DNA of 49,415 nt from Spirogloea muscicola (GCA_009602725.1 WELB01000045.1:619898-669312), one strand, 5' to 3'. Positions 14,253 through 24,612 are shown, counted from the stretch's first letter. The notes: generated from the letters alone by a model not told the origin. Made by a program: numbers and translations.

Positions 14253-16173
14253 TCAAGCTTGGACTGGCAACAGATGGCCCCGTGCTTGCGATGCCCCAAC
14301 CTGTAAGAGGATCAACAGGTGGCTCACTCGTCCTTCCTTGATGAGAGCTGCACAAAAGGCAAGAGAAGTATCAGTCATGCTGCAACTGAATGTGCTGCAC
14401 AATCTCTGCTTCAGCATCTGCATAAGGGCTGCAAAGACGACCTGTGCAGTCGCGCGGGAGCTCCAGAGCTTAGGCATGAGATTGGCGACGGCTCGAGAAG
14501 GGGGTTGCCTCATCAATAGCACGCGTTGTGTCCAGTCCATCAGCTCCGGTGTGAGCAGTCGATATGGTAGCCAAGTCGCATACCAGGCAGGTACCACAAC
14601 ATAATGCTTGCGTTGCAATGACTGCTCTACCAAGGAAGCTGCAGCTGTGTCTGTGGCCATCATAGGCCACCACTTTGGTATATGTTCCTGATTAGCAAAT
14701 TAGCAAGAGCACGAATCAATCATAATTATCTGCAGCCGTAACAGAGAGGCTGTTGGGACTGATGCTTTTGCTTAGAGGGACCTCTCTGCTCATGACTTAC
14801 AGGGGGGGCTCGGCTTGTCAACTCGGACGTAATAAACCCTGGCAGTAAGATGGTGATAGCTATGTCTGCACCAATTGGCTCTGCTCGAAGAGTGTCATAG
14901 AACTGAACAAGACCAGCCTTCACTGCCTGAAAATCATAAAAATGCATTAATGTCAATCCATGCCCAGTTCTGGCTCAACTCAAAGTGTACACAAGCAAGA
15001 AGTTGTCGTCTGACTTTGCAACTACGTTGTGCACGCATGCAGAGATTGTTGACTCACGTTGTACAGAGACTGGCGAGGCATGGTAGTGAAAGACTTCCCA
15101 CAGATGCCGTCACAACAACCTGTCCTTTGACTTTCCGAAGGTGCGGCAAAGCATACATGGTAGGAAGTATATTTCCCCACAGATCAACCTCCTGAAACAA
15201 ACTCCCACGCAACAGGGCAAATTTAAATTGCTGCGAAAGCTGGTGCAGATGCTACTTTTTACGGCAACTCAAGCCTCGTAGATAAAGGGAGGTTGGAGTC
15301 CCAATTGTCAGAATCTACTTGAATATAAGGGCGCAGGCGGTACATAGCGTCCAGAACGCCAATTTGGTCCATTCTACTATATGACAAAGCGATTGACCAA
15401 AGTTGGAGTCCAGCAGCTTTTACCACTGTCTTTTGGAAGTCTTCCACATTCTCATAGTCTTCAAAGAGGCCACTCTCTCCTGTCCCCGCATTGTTCACCA
15501 GAATATCCACTGGCAGGCGACCGCACAGAAGTAAAAGTTACAGATTAGAGAGCATCATCAATGTTTTCCAAGATAATCCTTCAGTTGCAATCCTATGACG
15601 CAGAAGGAGAAGTAAGGTGTGGAAAACAGACATCGATTGAAGTGATGGAGAGATGTGTCGATGATGGACTGGCAGTCCGACTCCTTTGAGACATCGGCCT
15701 TGCAGACAACAGCAGAAGGGGATCCAAGTTGCCGGCATTGTTCAGCCACTTCCTGGAGCTTCTCCAGCCTCCGTGCTGCAAGTACTAGCTTCGCTCCCCG
15801 CCTTGCGTACTCGTGGGCCATACTCTACAAGGAGATGCCACCAACTTCCGTGGCTGAAATTGTCAGGTATCATGCGTATGAGCGAAGTGGACTTTGTGAC
15901 AGTGAGCCACCTTCGACTGAAAACAAATTCGGTGAGTCAGGCTCCTCCTGCTGGACGATAGGAAAGAGCGGAGGTGGAAGGCCCGAGCGACACCTTTCCA
16001 ATTCCGGATGATGCGCCGGTGATGGCTACGACCTTGCCGCGGACGTCGAAGAGGGCGCCTCCGAAGAGCCAGGTGGCGAAGCCGAAGAGCCACGAGGCGA
16101 AGGCCACAGGTCGGAGCAGGGCCATGAGCAGCGGGAGCAGGGTGGCGTCCAGGAGGAGCGAGAGGAGCGCCAT
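14253..16173 (-). CDS. Membrane-anchored short-chain dehydrogenase/reductase with a frame break
   Basis: Six minus-strand exons: 16173-15994, 15824-15632, 15509-15427, 15191-15058, 14926-14801 and 14687-14253. The N-terminus is a hydrophobic anchor (LLLDATLLPLLMALLRPVAF). The Rossmann part has VVAITGASSGIGK (TGxxxGxG cofactor site), AKLVLAARRLEKL, LDILVNNAG and VVVTASVG. The catalytic Tyr-Lys pair is split across exons 4 and 5 (LYN then AVKAGL), followed by LLPGFITSEL. The long C-terminal part (VVVPAWYATWLPYRLL) resembles 11-beta-hydroxysteroid dehydrogenase/steroleosin-like SDRs of membranes or lipid droplets. Exon 4 is 134 nt between phase-0 exons, one base short, so the catalytic Tyr is out of frame in this assembly. 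It may be a sequencing error or a recent inactivating change. Substrate unknown. Confidence 0.85.
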
Positions 16174-16329
16174 GGCGGAAGGGTCGGGCGACCGGCAGCG
16201 GCGGAGGGCGGAAGGGCGTGGGGGCCCGCCTGCGCGGGAGCATGCATGTGAGCAACCGAGGCTGGTAGCTCAGCAGCGCCTTCATTCCGTATCTCTGGGG
16301 CTGGCCTCTCAAAGCCGTTATTGCCTTAC

Positions 16330-16415
16330 GACGGAAGAGCTGTTCATTCTTTTTCGGGCTGGTTTTTTCCAGCCCCTATTCTCAATGGGCGAGCACTTGT
16401 GTTTTTCTTTCTTTC
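16330..16415 (+). repeat. LINE 3'-terminal hairpin module
   Basis: One copy of the module TTCATTCTTTTTCGGGCTGG...CCAGCCCCTATTCTCAATGGGCGAGC. Near-identical copies lie at 5546-5615 and 21222-21285 (plus), and inverted at 5163-5215. It lies about 160 bp upstream of the dehydrogenase start. Confidence 0.75.
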
Positions 16416-16455
16416 TTGGGGGCGACTCCCGCTTCCTTTTCACAGTGTTACCTTT

Positions 16456-16604
16456 GGGCCACTTCACACCTGGTCGGTTGGTCGCCTCGTGTCGAGGGCA
16501 ACTTCCTGGAAGTGGCTGTGTTGTTTACTGCAAACATCCATACGACGCGCGACACGTACCCCTTAGCCGCGACCGACCCGGTCCGACCCGGTGTGAAGTG
16601 GCCC
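16456..16604. mobile_element. 149-bp MITE-like element with 22-bp terminal inverted repeats
   Basis: The ends are inverted repeats with one mismatch in 22 bases: left begins GGGCCACTTCACACC at 16456, right ends GGTGTGAAGTGGCCC at 16604. The right arm holds a tandem CCGACCCGGT pair, and imperfect pairing extends the stem further in. It has no coding capacity. I see no convincing target duplication (TTT before, TTA after), so the superfamily is not assigned. Confidence 0.7.
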
Positions 16605-16669
16605 TTAGCCACCTTGGCGTAGGAGCTTCGATTCATGTAGCCCCACTTGCTGTACTAGTTTTAGCCCAG

Positions 16670-16965
16670 TACTCTGAATAGGATTGGATTGGCCATCCTT
16701 TCATTTTGTGCGCATTTCGCGCGCCTTCCCTTCTTCCTATGGCTTTCGTCAGGGTGATAGCTTCCCGGCAGCTAGTCTGTCGGATCTGAGGCTCCTCACT
16801 CGTACTTATTGAGTGATCCATCCTCCCCCTGTTTTACCATTGCATCCTCAGGCCCCTTTGTAGCTGCTCACCGCTCTTAGGCCCCTCTGAACCTTTGTGA
16901 ATTCTTTTTGGGCTGGCTTTTCGCAGCCCTTGCCCCCATTGGGAGTGCCACTTCTTCTTCCTCGG
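16670..16965 (+). mobile_element. 5'-truncated LINE fragment (ORF end and 3' region)
   Basis: The frame reads ...GFRQGDSFPAASLSDLRLLTRTY and stops at 16810-16812, the same C-terminus as the larger LINE at 17160-19926. It is followed by pyrimidine-rich 3' sequence (AGGCCCCTTTGTAGCTG, AGGCCCCTCTGAACC) and the hairpin module GGGCTGGCTTTTCGCAGCCC with CCCATTGGGAGTGCCAC. It directly precedes the long LINE copy. Confidence 0.7.
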
Positions 16966-17159
16966 CAGCGAAGCGGGCTGGAGCAGCTGGGCACCGTAAG
17001 GCTTGTGCCGAGACGGCGGCTCGCCGCGACGAGCCACCTAGGCAAGCCTCCAAGTGGCGGCGTAGGGCCCACTCCCCCGCCCTTATTGCCGCGTGGCGGC
17101 AACGCGGCCTATGCTATTCCACTTCCCGTTTTATGTCGCTCCACTTTTGGCACTAGCTT

Positions 17160-19926
17160 TTGCTCGGGCGAGCACCCCCCCAGGGCCACGGCCAAGGCCG
17201 CCAGCTGCTCCTGGACCGCAGCTACCTCTATGAGTGCGGGCGATGGGAGGAGCTCGTGGCGCGGCACGACGCTGCAGTGGCTGCGGCCTCAACAGGCCGC
17301 CGCACTTCGCAGACAGCGCCTTCGCCTGACAGGGCGGCCTGTGTCCGCCGCGCTCTCCGGTATGGTCATGCAGGGGAGCTCTCGAGAGCCGTCCAGGCGC
17401 TCGATGATTCGGTGTTGGCGCCGTCGACCGAGGCCACGCGGGAAGCCCTCTCGTCCCTCCACCCCCCGGCGCCTTCTCCCCTGCCTTCGTGGTTGGCTTC
17501 CTACGTCCCGCAGGCGGAGGTGGCCCTTGATGCGGCAGTTTTCCGCAAGGCCTTGCAAAGCAACCGGTGCGCAGCTGCAGGCGGCCCCTCGCGCATGGTC
17601 ACGGAGCATTTGAGGGAGCTCTTCCTCGAGGGGGACGAGGCGGACATTCGGGCGCTGCACCAGGTGTGCTAACACATGGCCCGGGGTCACATCCCTGCCA
17701 GCATCCGCGGTGTGCTCTGCGCCAGCACCCTGCTAGCCCTCAGCAAGGTCAATGGCAGCGTCCGCCCCATCGCCATCGGCGAGGTTCTGTACCGCCTGGT
17801 GGGACGGGCACTCTGGCAACAGCACGCCGATGCGGCCCAGACACACCTGGCCCCACACCAGTATGGCGCAGGCCTGCGGAGCGGCTGCGAAGCAGTGGTC
17901 CATGGGGTGCGGGCTTCCCTCGACTTGCACCCCGAGTGGGTGGTGTTGGCAGTGGACGTCCGCAACGCGTTCAACTGCGTCGACCGCGCAGCTGTCGCCG
18001 AGGAGCTCCGTGACGCCTTCCCCACCCTGCTGCCGTTCTTCCGGCTGGGCTACGGCCAGCCCAGTGATCTTCTATGGCGGCTTGGAACCGGAGGGGTGGA
18101 GGTCCTTCAGTCTTCCACAGGCACCCGTCAGGGGGACCCGCTGGCGGGGTTCTTCTATGCGCTGGCCCACGACCGCGCCCTGAAGGCCACGGCAGCTGCT
18201 CACCCGGGCGTCCTCATGCCCATGTATGCCGACGACACCACCCTAGTCGGGCAAGCAGACGAGGTCTTGGCTGCCTTTGCCACCCACGAGGAGCAGCTGA
18301 AGGAGATCGGCCTTGACATCCGCGCGTCGAAGTGCAGCGCTTGGTCCCCACAAGGGTTGCCAGCCCTCCTCCGCCTACCCTCCGGCTGTCAGACACCAAC
18401 CAGCAGGGGGCCTCACACTCCTCGGGTTCCCTTGGGCTCACCGCCCTTCGTGGACGAGCAGCTGCGCGGCAAGCTGCAGGAGCACCTCAAGCCGGCGGCC
18501 CACCTCCCTGAGCTGCGCGACATGCAGCTAGGGCTCGCCATGCTGACGCGCAGCATTGCGCAATGTCCCCTGTACCTGGCTCGAGCCCTCCCTCCCTCCC
18601 GGGCGGCGCAGGCCGCCTATGCAACCTTCGATGCAGGTATCCTCGCCAGCACAGCGGCCCTGGTCCAACACCCGGCCTTCCTGGCGACGCCGGCTGCCGT
18701 GCACCAGGCCTCCCTGCCTGTGAGCCGCGGGGGTTTGGGCTGCCGTCCGCTGGCTCGTGCCTGCCGGGCAGCAAACCTGGGGAGTTGGGCGCAGGTTGCA
18801 GCTTCGGTGGCTCAGCGTTTCAGCCAACATGGGGGTCGCCTTCTGAGCAGGCGGCAGCGGACGTGGAGACTGGCACGTTGCCCTTCCAGGCGGCTCTTCG
18901 CTCAGCCCGGGATGCGCTGCTTGCAGATCACCCCGCCCTGGTGCCACGGGCCGTCCCGTTCGTGCACCTCGCGCGCACGGCCGACCTCCGGGCCCAAGCT
19001 CGCTTCATGGCAGAGGTAGATGCGGCCTCCTTCACCACGGCAATGGGGCTTTTGCCATCGGCCGACCTCCGGGGCGCGCGCGGTTGCTCTCGGCATCCTC
19101 ACCAGGGGCGGCAGCTTGGTTGTCTGCCCTGCCGATCCACGACGCGCTCCGAATGCCCGATGACGCCTTCCGGACGGTGGTCCACCGCCTCCTCGGCCTC
19201 CACCCACCCTGCCTCAGTGGAGTACAGCAGTGTGAGTGCGGAGAGCGCGGTTCCGACGCGGCATTGTTGGCAGCTCACATGCTCAAGTGCGCATGGGGCG
19301 GGGAGCGGACAGGAATACACGATCTGCTGCGGAATGCCATGTCTGGCATCTTTGTCGAGGCCGGTTATGCGGTGGCGCTCGAGAACACCAGCGTCATGCC
19401 TCCGACCGCTGGGGCGGATGGCCGCATCCACACCGGGCGCGCCGACCTCGTCGCCAACGCGCTCGGCGGGGGGCCTCGGCTCATCGCCGACGTTGTCACG
19501 ACTGACTGCTTTGTTTCCAGCAGCGCCAAACGCTGGTCGGAGGAGGCGGGCTACGCAGTCGGCCAAGCGGCGGGCGAAAAGGAACGAAAGTACTCGGACC
19601 ACCCGGTGGGAGACGAGTTTGTTCCACTGGCAGTCGACGTGCATGGAGCCTTTGGCTCGAAATGGCTTGACTTGCTCCACCGCCTTGCGCGGCGTGCAGC
19701 GGCCCGCCGCCTCGGGCAGCAGGGCGAGCAGCCCGGCTTCAACGTCGCCAGGTCCCTCGCTCAAGTCTTCCGAATGCGTTTGGCCATCTCGATGCAGCGG
19801 TCCCTTGCCTTTACGGTCCACTTGCGCGCAGGCTGAGCTTTGGCGGCGGCCTCCGGCATCCGTCAGGGCGATGTCTTTCCATCGGCTAGCTACTCAGACT
19901 TGCATCTCCTGACTAGAGGTTACTGA
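17160..19926 (+). pseudogene. Decayed LINE-type (non-LTR) reverse transcriptase ORF with C-terminal nuclease-like domain
   Basis: One long reading frame is broken by TAA at 17670, TGA about 19836 and two frameshifts (about 18840 and 19080). Order: a helical region (ALRYGHAGELSRAVQAL), then the RT core with VVLAVDVRNAFN (motif A), TGTRQGDPLAGFFYAL (motif B) and MYADDTTLVG (motif C), a thumb region, then a zinc-knuckle pattern (CECGERG...HMLKC) and GRADLVANALGGGPRLIADVV, which looks like a PD-(D/E)xK restriction-like endonuclease core. The true end is DLHLLTRGY-stop at 19924-19926. RT followed by CCHC and restriction-like nuclease is the order known from R2-type LINEs; clade placement is inferred. 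The N-terminus is missing. High GC contrasts with its 3' region. Confidence 0.85.
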
Positions 19927-20135
19927 GCGTTCCCTGGCTGATGTCTTAATCCTAGTCCTTCGTACTCCGGCTCCTTCAGACCTTGTCCATTCCTTTGGGC
20001 TGGCCTTTCCCAGCCACCAGTCAATCTGGCCGCGCTTCCTGCTTTTGCCTGAACTGTGCACAGCCTTAAATTGGCCATCCCTTTCATTTCATGCGCGCCG
20101 CCGGCCTTCTCCATTTCCTGCCTGCAGAAAGAAAT
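19927..20135 (+). mobile_element. 3' untranslated region of the LINE copy
   Basis: Directly follows the ORF stop. It holds GGCTCCTTCAGACCTTGTCC, the hairpin GGGCTGGCCTTTCCCAGCC, CAGTCAATCTGGCCGCGCTT and a module beginning TTGGCCATCCCTTTCATTTC with GCGCG...GCCTTCTCC. The same blocks recur, in part, after every other ORF end in the window, which identifies them as the element's 3' region. Confidence 0.65.
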
Positions 20136-20189
20136 GGCTCGCCTTCTGCCCAAACAGCGTATAGCCTCAATGTCCTTGGCTCTGGCCAG

Positions 20190-20456
20190 GGACCCACTTC
20201 CAGGAGCCTAGCATCTCTGATCTGCGGCTGCTTAGCAGGGGTTACTGAGTGGTTCGTGGCTGCTTTGCTTCTTTGTGTGCTTGTTTTCCTTAGCGCTTCC
20301 CCTCAGACTTTCATCTCCTGACTAGAGGTTACTGAGATCCCTGGCTGATGTCTTAGTCCTAGTCCTTGTCCTTCGCACTCCGGCTCCTTCAGACCTTGTC
20401 CATTTCTTTGGGCTGGCCTTTCCCAGCCACCAGTCAATCTGGCCGCGCTCACTTCC
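20190..20456 (+). mobile_element. Two nested LINE 3' ends
   Basis: SISDLRLLSRGY-stop (stop near 20246) and, after the same 3' block seen in the 5157-5623 insertion, a second end SDFHLLTRGY-stop (stop near 20330). The second is followed by the CAGACCTTGTCC/GGGCTGGCC 3' region. Both lack the upstream ORF. The second is interrupted by the solo LTR at 20457. Confidence 0.65.
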
Positions 20457-21140
20457 TGTAACGAATGCTGTGGATCGCCAAGCCCGGGCTGCCGGCGGCG
20501 CAAGGAAAAGCGGGGAAGCATTGGGATGGGGCTGCAACGGTAAAACTGAGCAACGGTTACTGCAGGGGCAAGGGTCCAGGGGTCCGAGGTTGGGTGAAGA
20601 ACTCACCCCCTCTCCCATCTCGGGTGCCCTCTATATAGCCCGACGGACTGCGAGCCCGGCCATACGGGCCCGGGTGGGACATTTGGCACCCAGTCTCTCG
20701 TTGACGACCCGTCCACGACCTGTCGACGGCTATCAACGGGCTACCACCGACAATCTACCCATCCATCGGCAACCACCGCCATACTGACAGTCCCCCGTCA
20801 CAGCAGCTGACGGTCACTACCCCCAGGCTATTGTCAGCCGTCATCACTAATGGCTAACAACGCCGTCAAGGCAGTCTACAGCACCGCCACCTCCCGTCGA
20901 CGTTCCAGCGCCAGCACCATGCTGTCTCGCGTGTCACGACTCCGGGTTGCGCCGCTCTCAGCTCTATGTTAAAGCCACGCTGCCCAGCCTGGTGAGAATG
21001 TCCGTCTCCAGGCATCTGTCAAGCCTTTCCTGCGGCACTGACAGTCAATTTATTTATCAGCCGGATGAGGTATCTAATCTCCAGGCATCTGTCAATACAT
21101 TACAGCTGCATTGACATTCCAGCCATGTAAATTCGTTACA
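20457..21140. mobile_element. Solo LTR of an LTR retrotransposon (684 bp)
   Basis: It starts TGTAACGAAT and ends ATTCGTTACA, a perfect 10-bp terminal inverted repeat with the TG...CA ends typical of LTRs. The 5-bp sequence CTTCC flanks it on both sides (20452-20456 and 21141-21145), as expected for an integrase-made duplication. A TATA-like CTATATAGCC occurs at 20631-20640. An internal direct repeat CTCCAGGCATCTGTCAA occurs near 21007 and 21080. No gag or pol frame is inside, so this is an LTR left by recombination. Orientation is probably plus, judged from the TATA box. Confidence 0.85.
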
Positions 21141-22120
21141 CTTCCCCTGGCCCCCTTCCCTTTGTACTGGGCCATTTGGCCTGCATCAATTTCTAAGGCA
21201 CGGAACTTGCTTCTCGTACTCTGTTCATTCTTTTTTGGTGCTGGCTTTTCTAGCCCATATCCTCAATGGGCGAGCACTTTCTTCTCGAATGGCCTCCCTT
21301 TCATGCCATGCACACCGCGCGCCTGTCCTTACCCTCCTCTAGCTCCCAACCCCCCCACCAACCCCCCCACCAACCCGACCGTTGGCGCGCCCGCGCTTGC
21401 CCCCGACGCCGCCGCCGCCGCAGCGGCGGCGGCGGCGGCGGTCCTTCCGCCCCTCGCTGCCGTCGGCTGGCGAGCTGGCGCCAACGAGCTCATGGCCGCG
21501 CAAGGCCCCGGGGCTTCTTCGGGCGCCACGCTCAAGGCCGCGCCAGACCCTGGCCCCCCCTTCTGGATGCCTCGCCGCTGCCGAGTTCCCCCGGTCACCC
21601 TCGGCTGGGCAGCTGTTCCCCGTGCCTGCGCCAGCAGCAGCTGCTCCTCCCGACGTTTCAAGTCCTGCGGCGGCGGCCTCGGGCGCCCCGGCCTCGCACT
21701 CAGGCTCCCTCAGACCTTGTCCATTCCTTTGGGCTGGCCTTTCCCAGCCACCAGTCAATCTGGCCGCGCTTCTTTTTCTCTACCCCGGCAGGAGCCGAGC
21801 TCGTCCTCCCTACAAAGCGCCTCCTGTCTTCACGGGCAGCGACGGCCTGAGTACTAGCGAGGTTCTGTCCCTTCGGCCATCCAACTCTTGGCGGCCGCGG
21901 CACCACCGGCCCTCCTGCTCACACGTGGATACTAAGCATCCGTCTGCATCTCCCTCCGCACCGTCGCATGCTTTGTATTGTACTCCTTTTCCGGCACTTT
22001 TTTCTTGGCTTTGGACATTGTCCATTCTTTTTGGGTTGGCTTTGCCAGCCCCTCTCCCCCCCACACCCCCCCCCCATCCCCCCTGCCTTGCTGCTTCCTT
22101 ACTCTCCTCTAGCAGCTCCA
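21141..22120 (+). mobile_element. Patchwork of LINE 3' modules and GC-rich filler
   Basis: Contains the continuation of the element interrupted by the LTR (CCCTTTGTACTGGGCCATTTGG), a hairpin module at 21222-21285, a GC-rich stretch (21340-21700) with a long Pro/Ala-rich frame of no recognisable domain, a second 3' module at 21705-21775 (CAGACCTTGTCC, GGGCTGGCC, TCTGGCCGCGCTTC), and a third at 22015-22060. The Pro/Ala-rich frame may be LINE 5' sequence or chance coding in GC-rich DNA. Confidence 0.5.
21409..21445. repeat. GCC/GGC trinucleotide microsatellite
   Basis: GCCGCCGCCGCCGCAGCGGCGGCGGCGGCGGCGG forms a (GCC)n-(GGC)n perfect inverted repeat able to fold into a hairpin. It lies inside the transposon block. 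Confidence 0.8.
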
Positions 22121-22340
22121 CAAGCGGTACAGGTCGAGTCGTCATGGCCCCCGTCAGCACGGCTCCCCCCGGTCTGTGGCACCTCCGGCCCTCCTAGTGT
22201 AGGGCGTCATTTTATGTAGCCATATCCTTTGCGCTACATTCTTTGCACTTTCTGCATTTTCTGCCTGAACAATGTATTGGCTTGAATTGGCCTCGCTTTA
22301 ATCTCAAGCGCACAGCGCGCCTTCTCTCTGACGCAACAGG
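22120..22340 (+). repeat. Dispersed repeat B, plus copy
   Basis: A block with GTACAGGTCGAGTCGTCATG, CTGTGGCACCTCCGGCCCTC, ACATTCTTTGCACTTTCTGC and CTGAACAATGTATTGGCTTG is repeated almost base for base, inverted, at about 32900-33110. It ends in the shared module GCCTCGCTTTAATCTCAAGC...GCGCGCCTTCTCTC. Confidence 0.8.
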
Positions 22341-22404
22341 CCGCCCTGTTTCCTTTCGCGCTCAGTACTTCCGGACCTTGTCCACTTCTTCAACGCCACT
22401 GGCT

Positions 22405-23260
22405 CTTTTATCGCATGCGTTTGTCAGTCTCCCTTCAGCGGGCCATGGCCCACAGCTTGCAAATGCGTGCTGGCCGTGCTCTCGCTGCAGCCTCTGGCTT
22501 TCATCAGCGAGATAGTTTTCCGGCAGCTAGTCTGCCGGATTTGAGGCTCCGAGATAGTTTTCCGGCAGCTAGTCTGTCGGATTTGAGGCTCCTCACTCGT
22601 AGCTACTGAGTGGTCCAATCCTCCACCCACTCTGGCATAGTATCTTCAGGCCCCTCCGTCATTGTGGCTTTAGGCCCCTCCGTCATTTGGCCCATTCGAA
22701 AGTTTGTCGAATCTTTTCGGGCTGGCTTCTCACAGCCCTTGGCCCCATTGGGATAGCGACTTCTCTCTTTCCTAAAGCCACGTGCTGTCATTTTGGAAGA
22801 GCTGTTGCTTTCCTGCCTGCTTTCTACTCTGGGCTGGCCTAACACAACCATCGCCTTACTTTGGAGGAGCTGTTTCTTTCCTCACCAGCACTCACACCTG
22901 CTCCATTCCCATCGTTGCACTGGATCTGAACTTTTCGGGACTCCCTTTCCATTCTCTTCGGGCCGGCCCTTAGTGGTCATTTCCTCGGCTCCTTTGGACC
23001 GTATCTAACATTTGTGACCTGGCTTTTCACAGCCCTCACCCTCTCTGGAAGAGCTGCTTCTTCTTCTTTTCAGCTGGCCTTTCACAGCCATCGCCCCCTT
23101 TTCAAAGTAGCTTACTTCTTCTTCTGGCCTCTCAGACCTTGTTCATCTCCTGACTGGCCTCTCGCAGTCATTGCCTTACATTGGAGGAGTGTTTTGTCCG
23201 TTTCACAGCCCTCGGCCCTTCAGAAGAGCGTTTCGTTTCAAGCTGCAGCCACCAGCTCAA
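22405..23260 (+). mobile_element. LINE ORF end with tandem duplication, plus serial hairpin modules
   Basis: The frame MRLSVSLQRAMAHSLQMRAG...LLTRSY stops at 22606-22608. Within it a roughly 42-bp unit (GAGATAGTTTTCCGGCAGCT...) occurs twice in tandem (about 22509-22592), giving RDSFPAASLPDLRL then RDSFPAASLSDLRL. Downstream are at least five variants of the hairpin module (about 22698, 22820, 23005, 23066 and 23128), each a GGCTGGC...CAGCC stem followed by a CATTGG/TTGGA...GAGCTGCTTCTT tract. Confidence 0.6.
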
Positions 23261-23999
23261 TCTGGCCGGAGCACTTACCCACATGGGCTCACCATCTCAG
23301 CGTCTCTCAGTGTCAACCTCAATAGTCAGAGGCGGCAGCAAGAGCACGGCCAGCTCACAGATGCAAGTCGCGGGCCATGCATGGCCGCTGCAGGTATTTG
23401 GAGAGCCGTACGTTACACCTTGGCTAGCGAGCCAGCAGCGATGAATTCAGCCCGCTAGCCCTGCTGCTGTTGGGACACTATGCAGCGTGCAAGCTACTTC
23501 AACTGGTCCAGCCACTAACACCCAATCGCCCCGTGGACGTCGATGGCCAGTGGAGCCGTGTCCCCTTTTGAACATCTACTTTGGTTACGGTGAGAAGCAA
23601 TCCTTCCTCCTCTAGCACGTGGCCAAGCTGCTCGACGCGCGTCGACGCAGTCGGGGGTGCATCTTGGGGCAAACTAGCATACTGCAGGCATCTTCCAGAA
23701 TGCTGCTTTTCTTGGCGATGATGTGGGCCCCGCCAGGCGTGATGGCCACTAGGTCGACTTCGCAGCTGTAGCGGCTGTTGACTGGCCTGTACTGAGTGGC
23801 CCGGAAAGTACTTGCTTTGCTGAGTGCCTTGAGGGTGGTCCGCGTACTTGCAGTCTTATCCGATAAAGTGAGTCAGGCAAAAGCTAGTGCAGAGGGTGAT
23901 CCGCGTACCTGCGCTCTTTGCCAATACACTGGTCAGGCAAGAGCTAGTGCAGAAAGTGGGGGCTACATAGAATGAAGTCCTATGCTACGGGGGCTAAGG
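23261..23999. other. Degenerate transposon-like sequence
   Basis: No intact frame. Fragments are weakly LINE-like (for example CCCGTGGACGTCGATGGCCA near 23531). Two related blocks contain CGCGTACTTGCAGTC and GTCAGGCAAAAGCTAGTGCAG at about 23840-23895 and 23905-23955. No gene is recognised. Confidence 0.35.
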
Positions 24000-24612
24000 T
24001 AATATTGTTACTTCAGTACCCACATTGAGCACATACAAATTCGACAGGCTAACTTGGGAGCCGGAGTACGGCCACGAAAGCCAGTGGCCTGACTTAAAGT
24101 GCGGCCAGCACACTGATGAATAGCCAGAGCTTGCTGCAAAGTAAGCAAAAGCCGCTCTGTCACGTGCAAGTAAAGCCTGCGAAAAGCTAGCAAAGGGGCG
24201 AGGGCTGTGAAGTCCAGCCAAGAGAAGAGAGAGTGCGCGCGGTGCGCATGAAATTGAAAGGGAGGCCAATGCTAGCCTTACTAATGTCCTGTTAACTGGG
24301 TAATGGCTAAGGGGGACACTAATATCCCCGAGTAAGCACATGCATATATGACAAGCTATACTGAGGAGCCAAACCACCACCACGGAAGTAACTAGCCTGG
24401 GCTAATGCACGACCAGCACGCGTGTGAATCGCGAGTGCCTGGGAGCGCTGCAGACTCAATGATAGCCGCAATCTATAGCATGCAATGATGGCTTGCGGGA
24501 CGCTAGAATAGCCTAAGCTACCCGCCCGACCACTTCGGCGGGCATCAACATGCAGTGCCACGCGATGGAGGAGGGAAGACCACTTCGTTCCGTAGCCGCC
24601 GTATATGTCCAT
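24000..24612 (-). mobile_element. Two minus-strand LINE 3' fragments
   Basis: The 24612-24319 frame reads DIYGGYGTKWSSLLHRVAL...CYRLRLSLSLQRSQALAIHTR...LSYMHVLTRGY and stops at 24321-24319; this is the C-terminus of a divergent LINE copy. Its 3' region follows (TTGGCCTCCCTTTCAATTTC at about 24260-24240). A second, more decayed end (SLSNLYVLNVG) lies at about 24150-24010. Confidence 0.65.

Noticed and set aside
18563-19912. A 449-aa plus frame through the LINE C-terminus
   Set aside because: Only the central part (about 18840-19080) is LINE protein; either side is a shadow of the true frame, so it marks frameshifts and not a second gene.
21382-22197. A 271-aa Pro/Ala/Arg-rich frame
   Set aside because: No domain is recognisable, it crosses LINE 3' modules, and GC-rich DNA yields such frames by chance.
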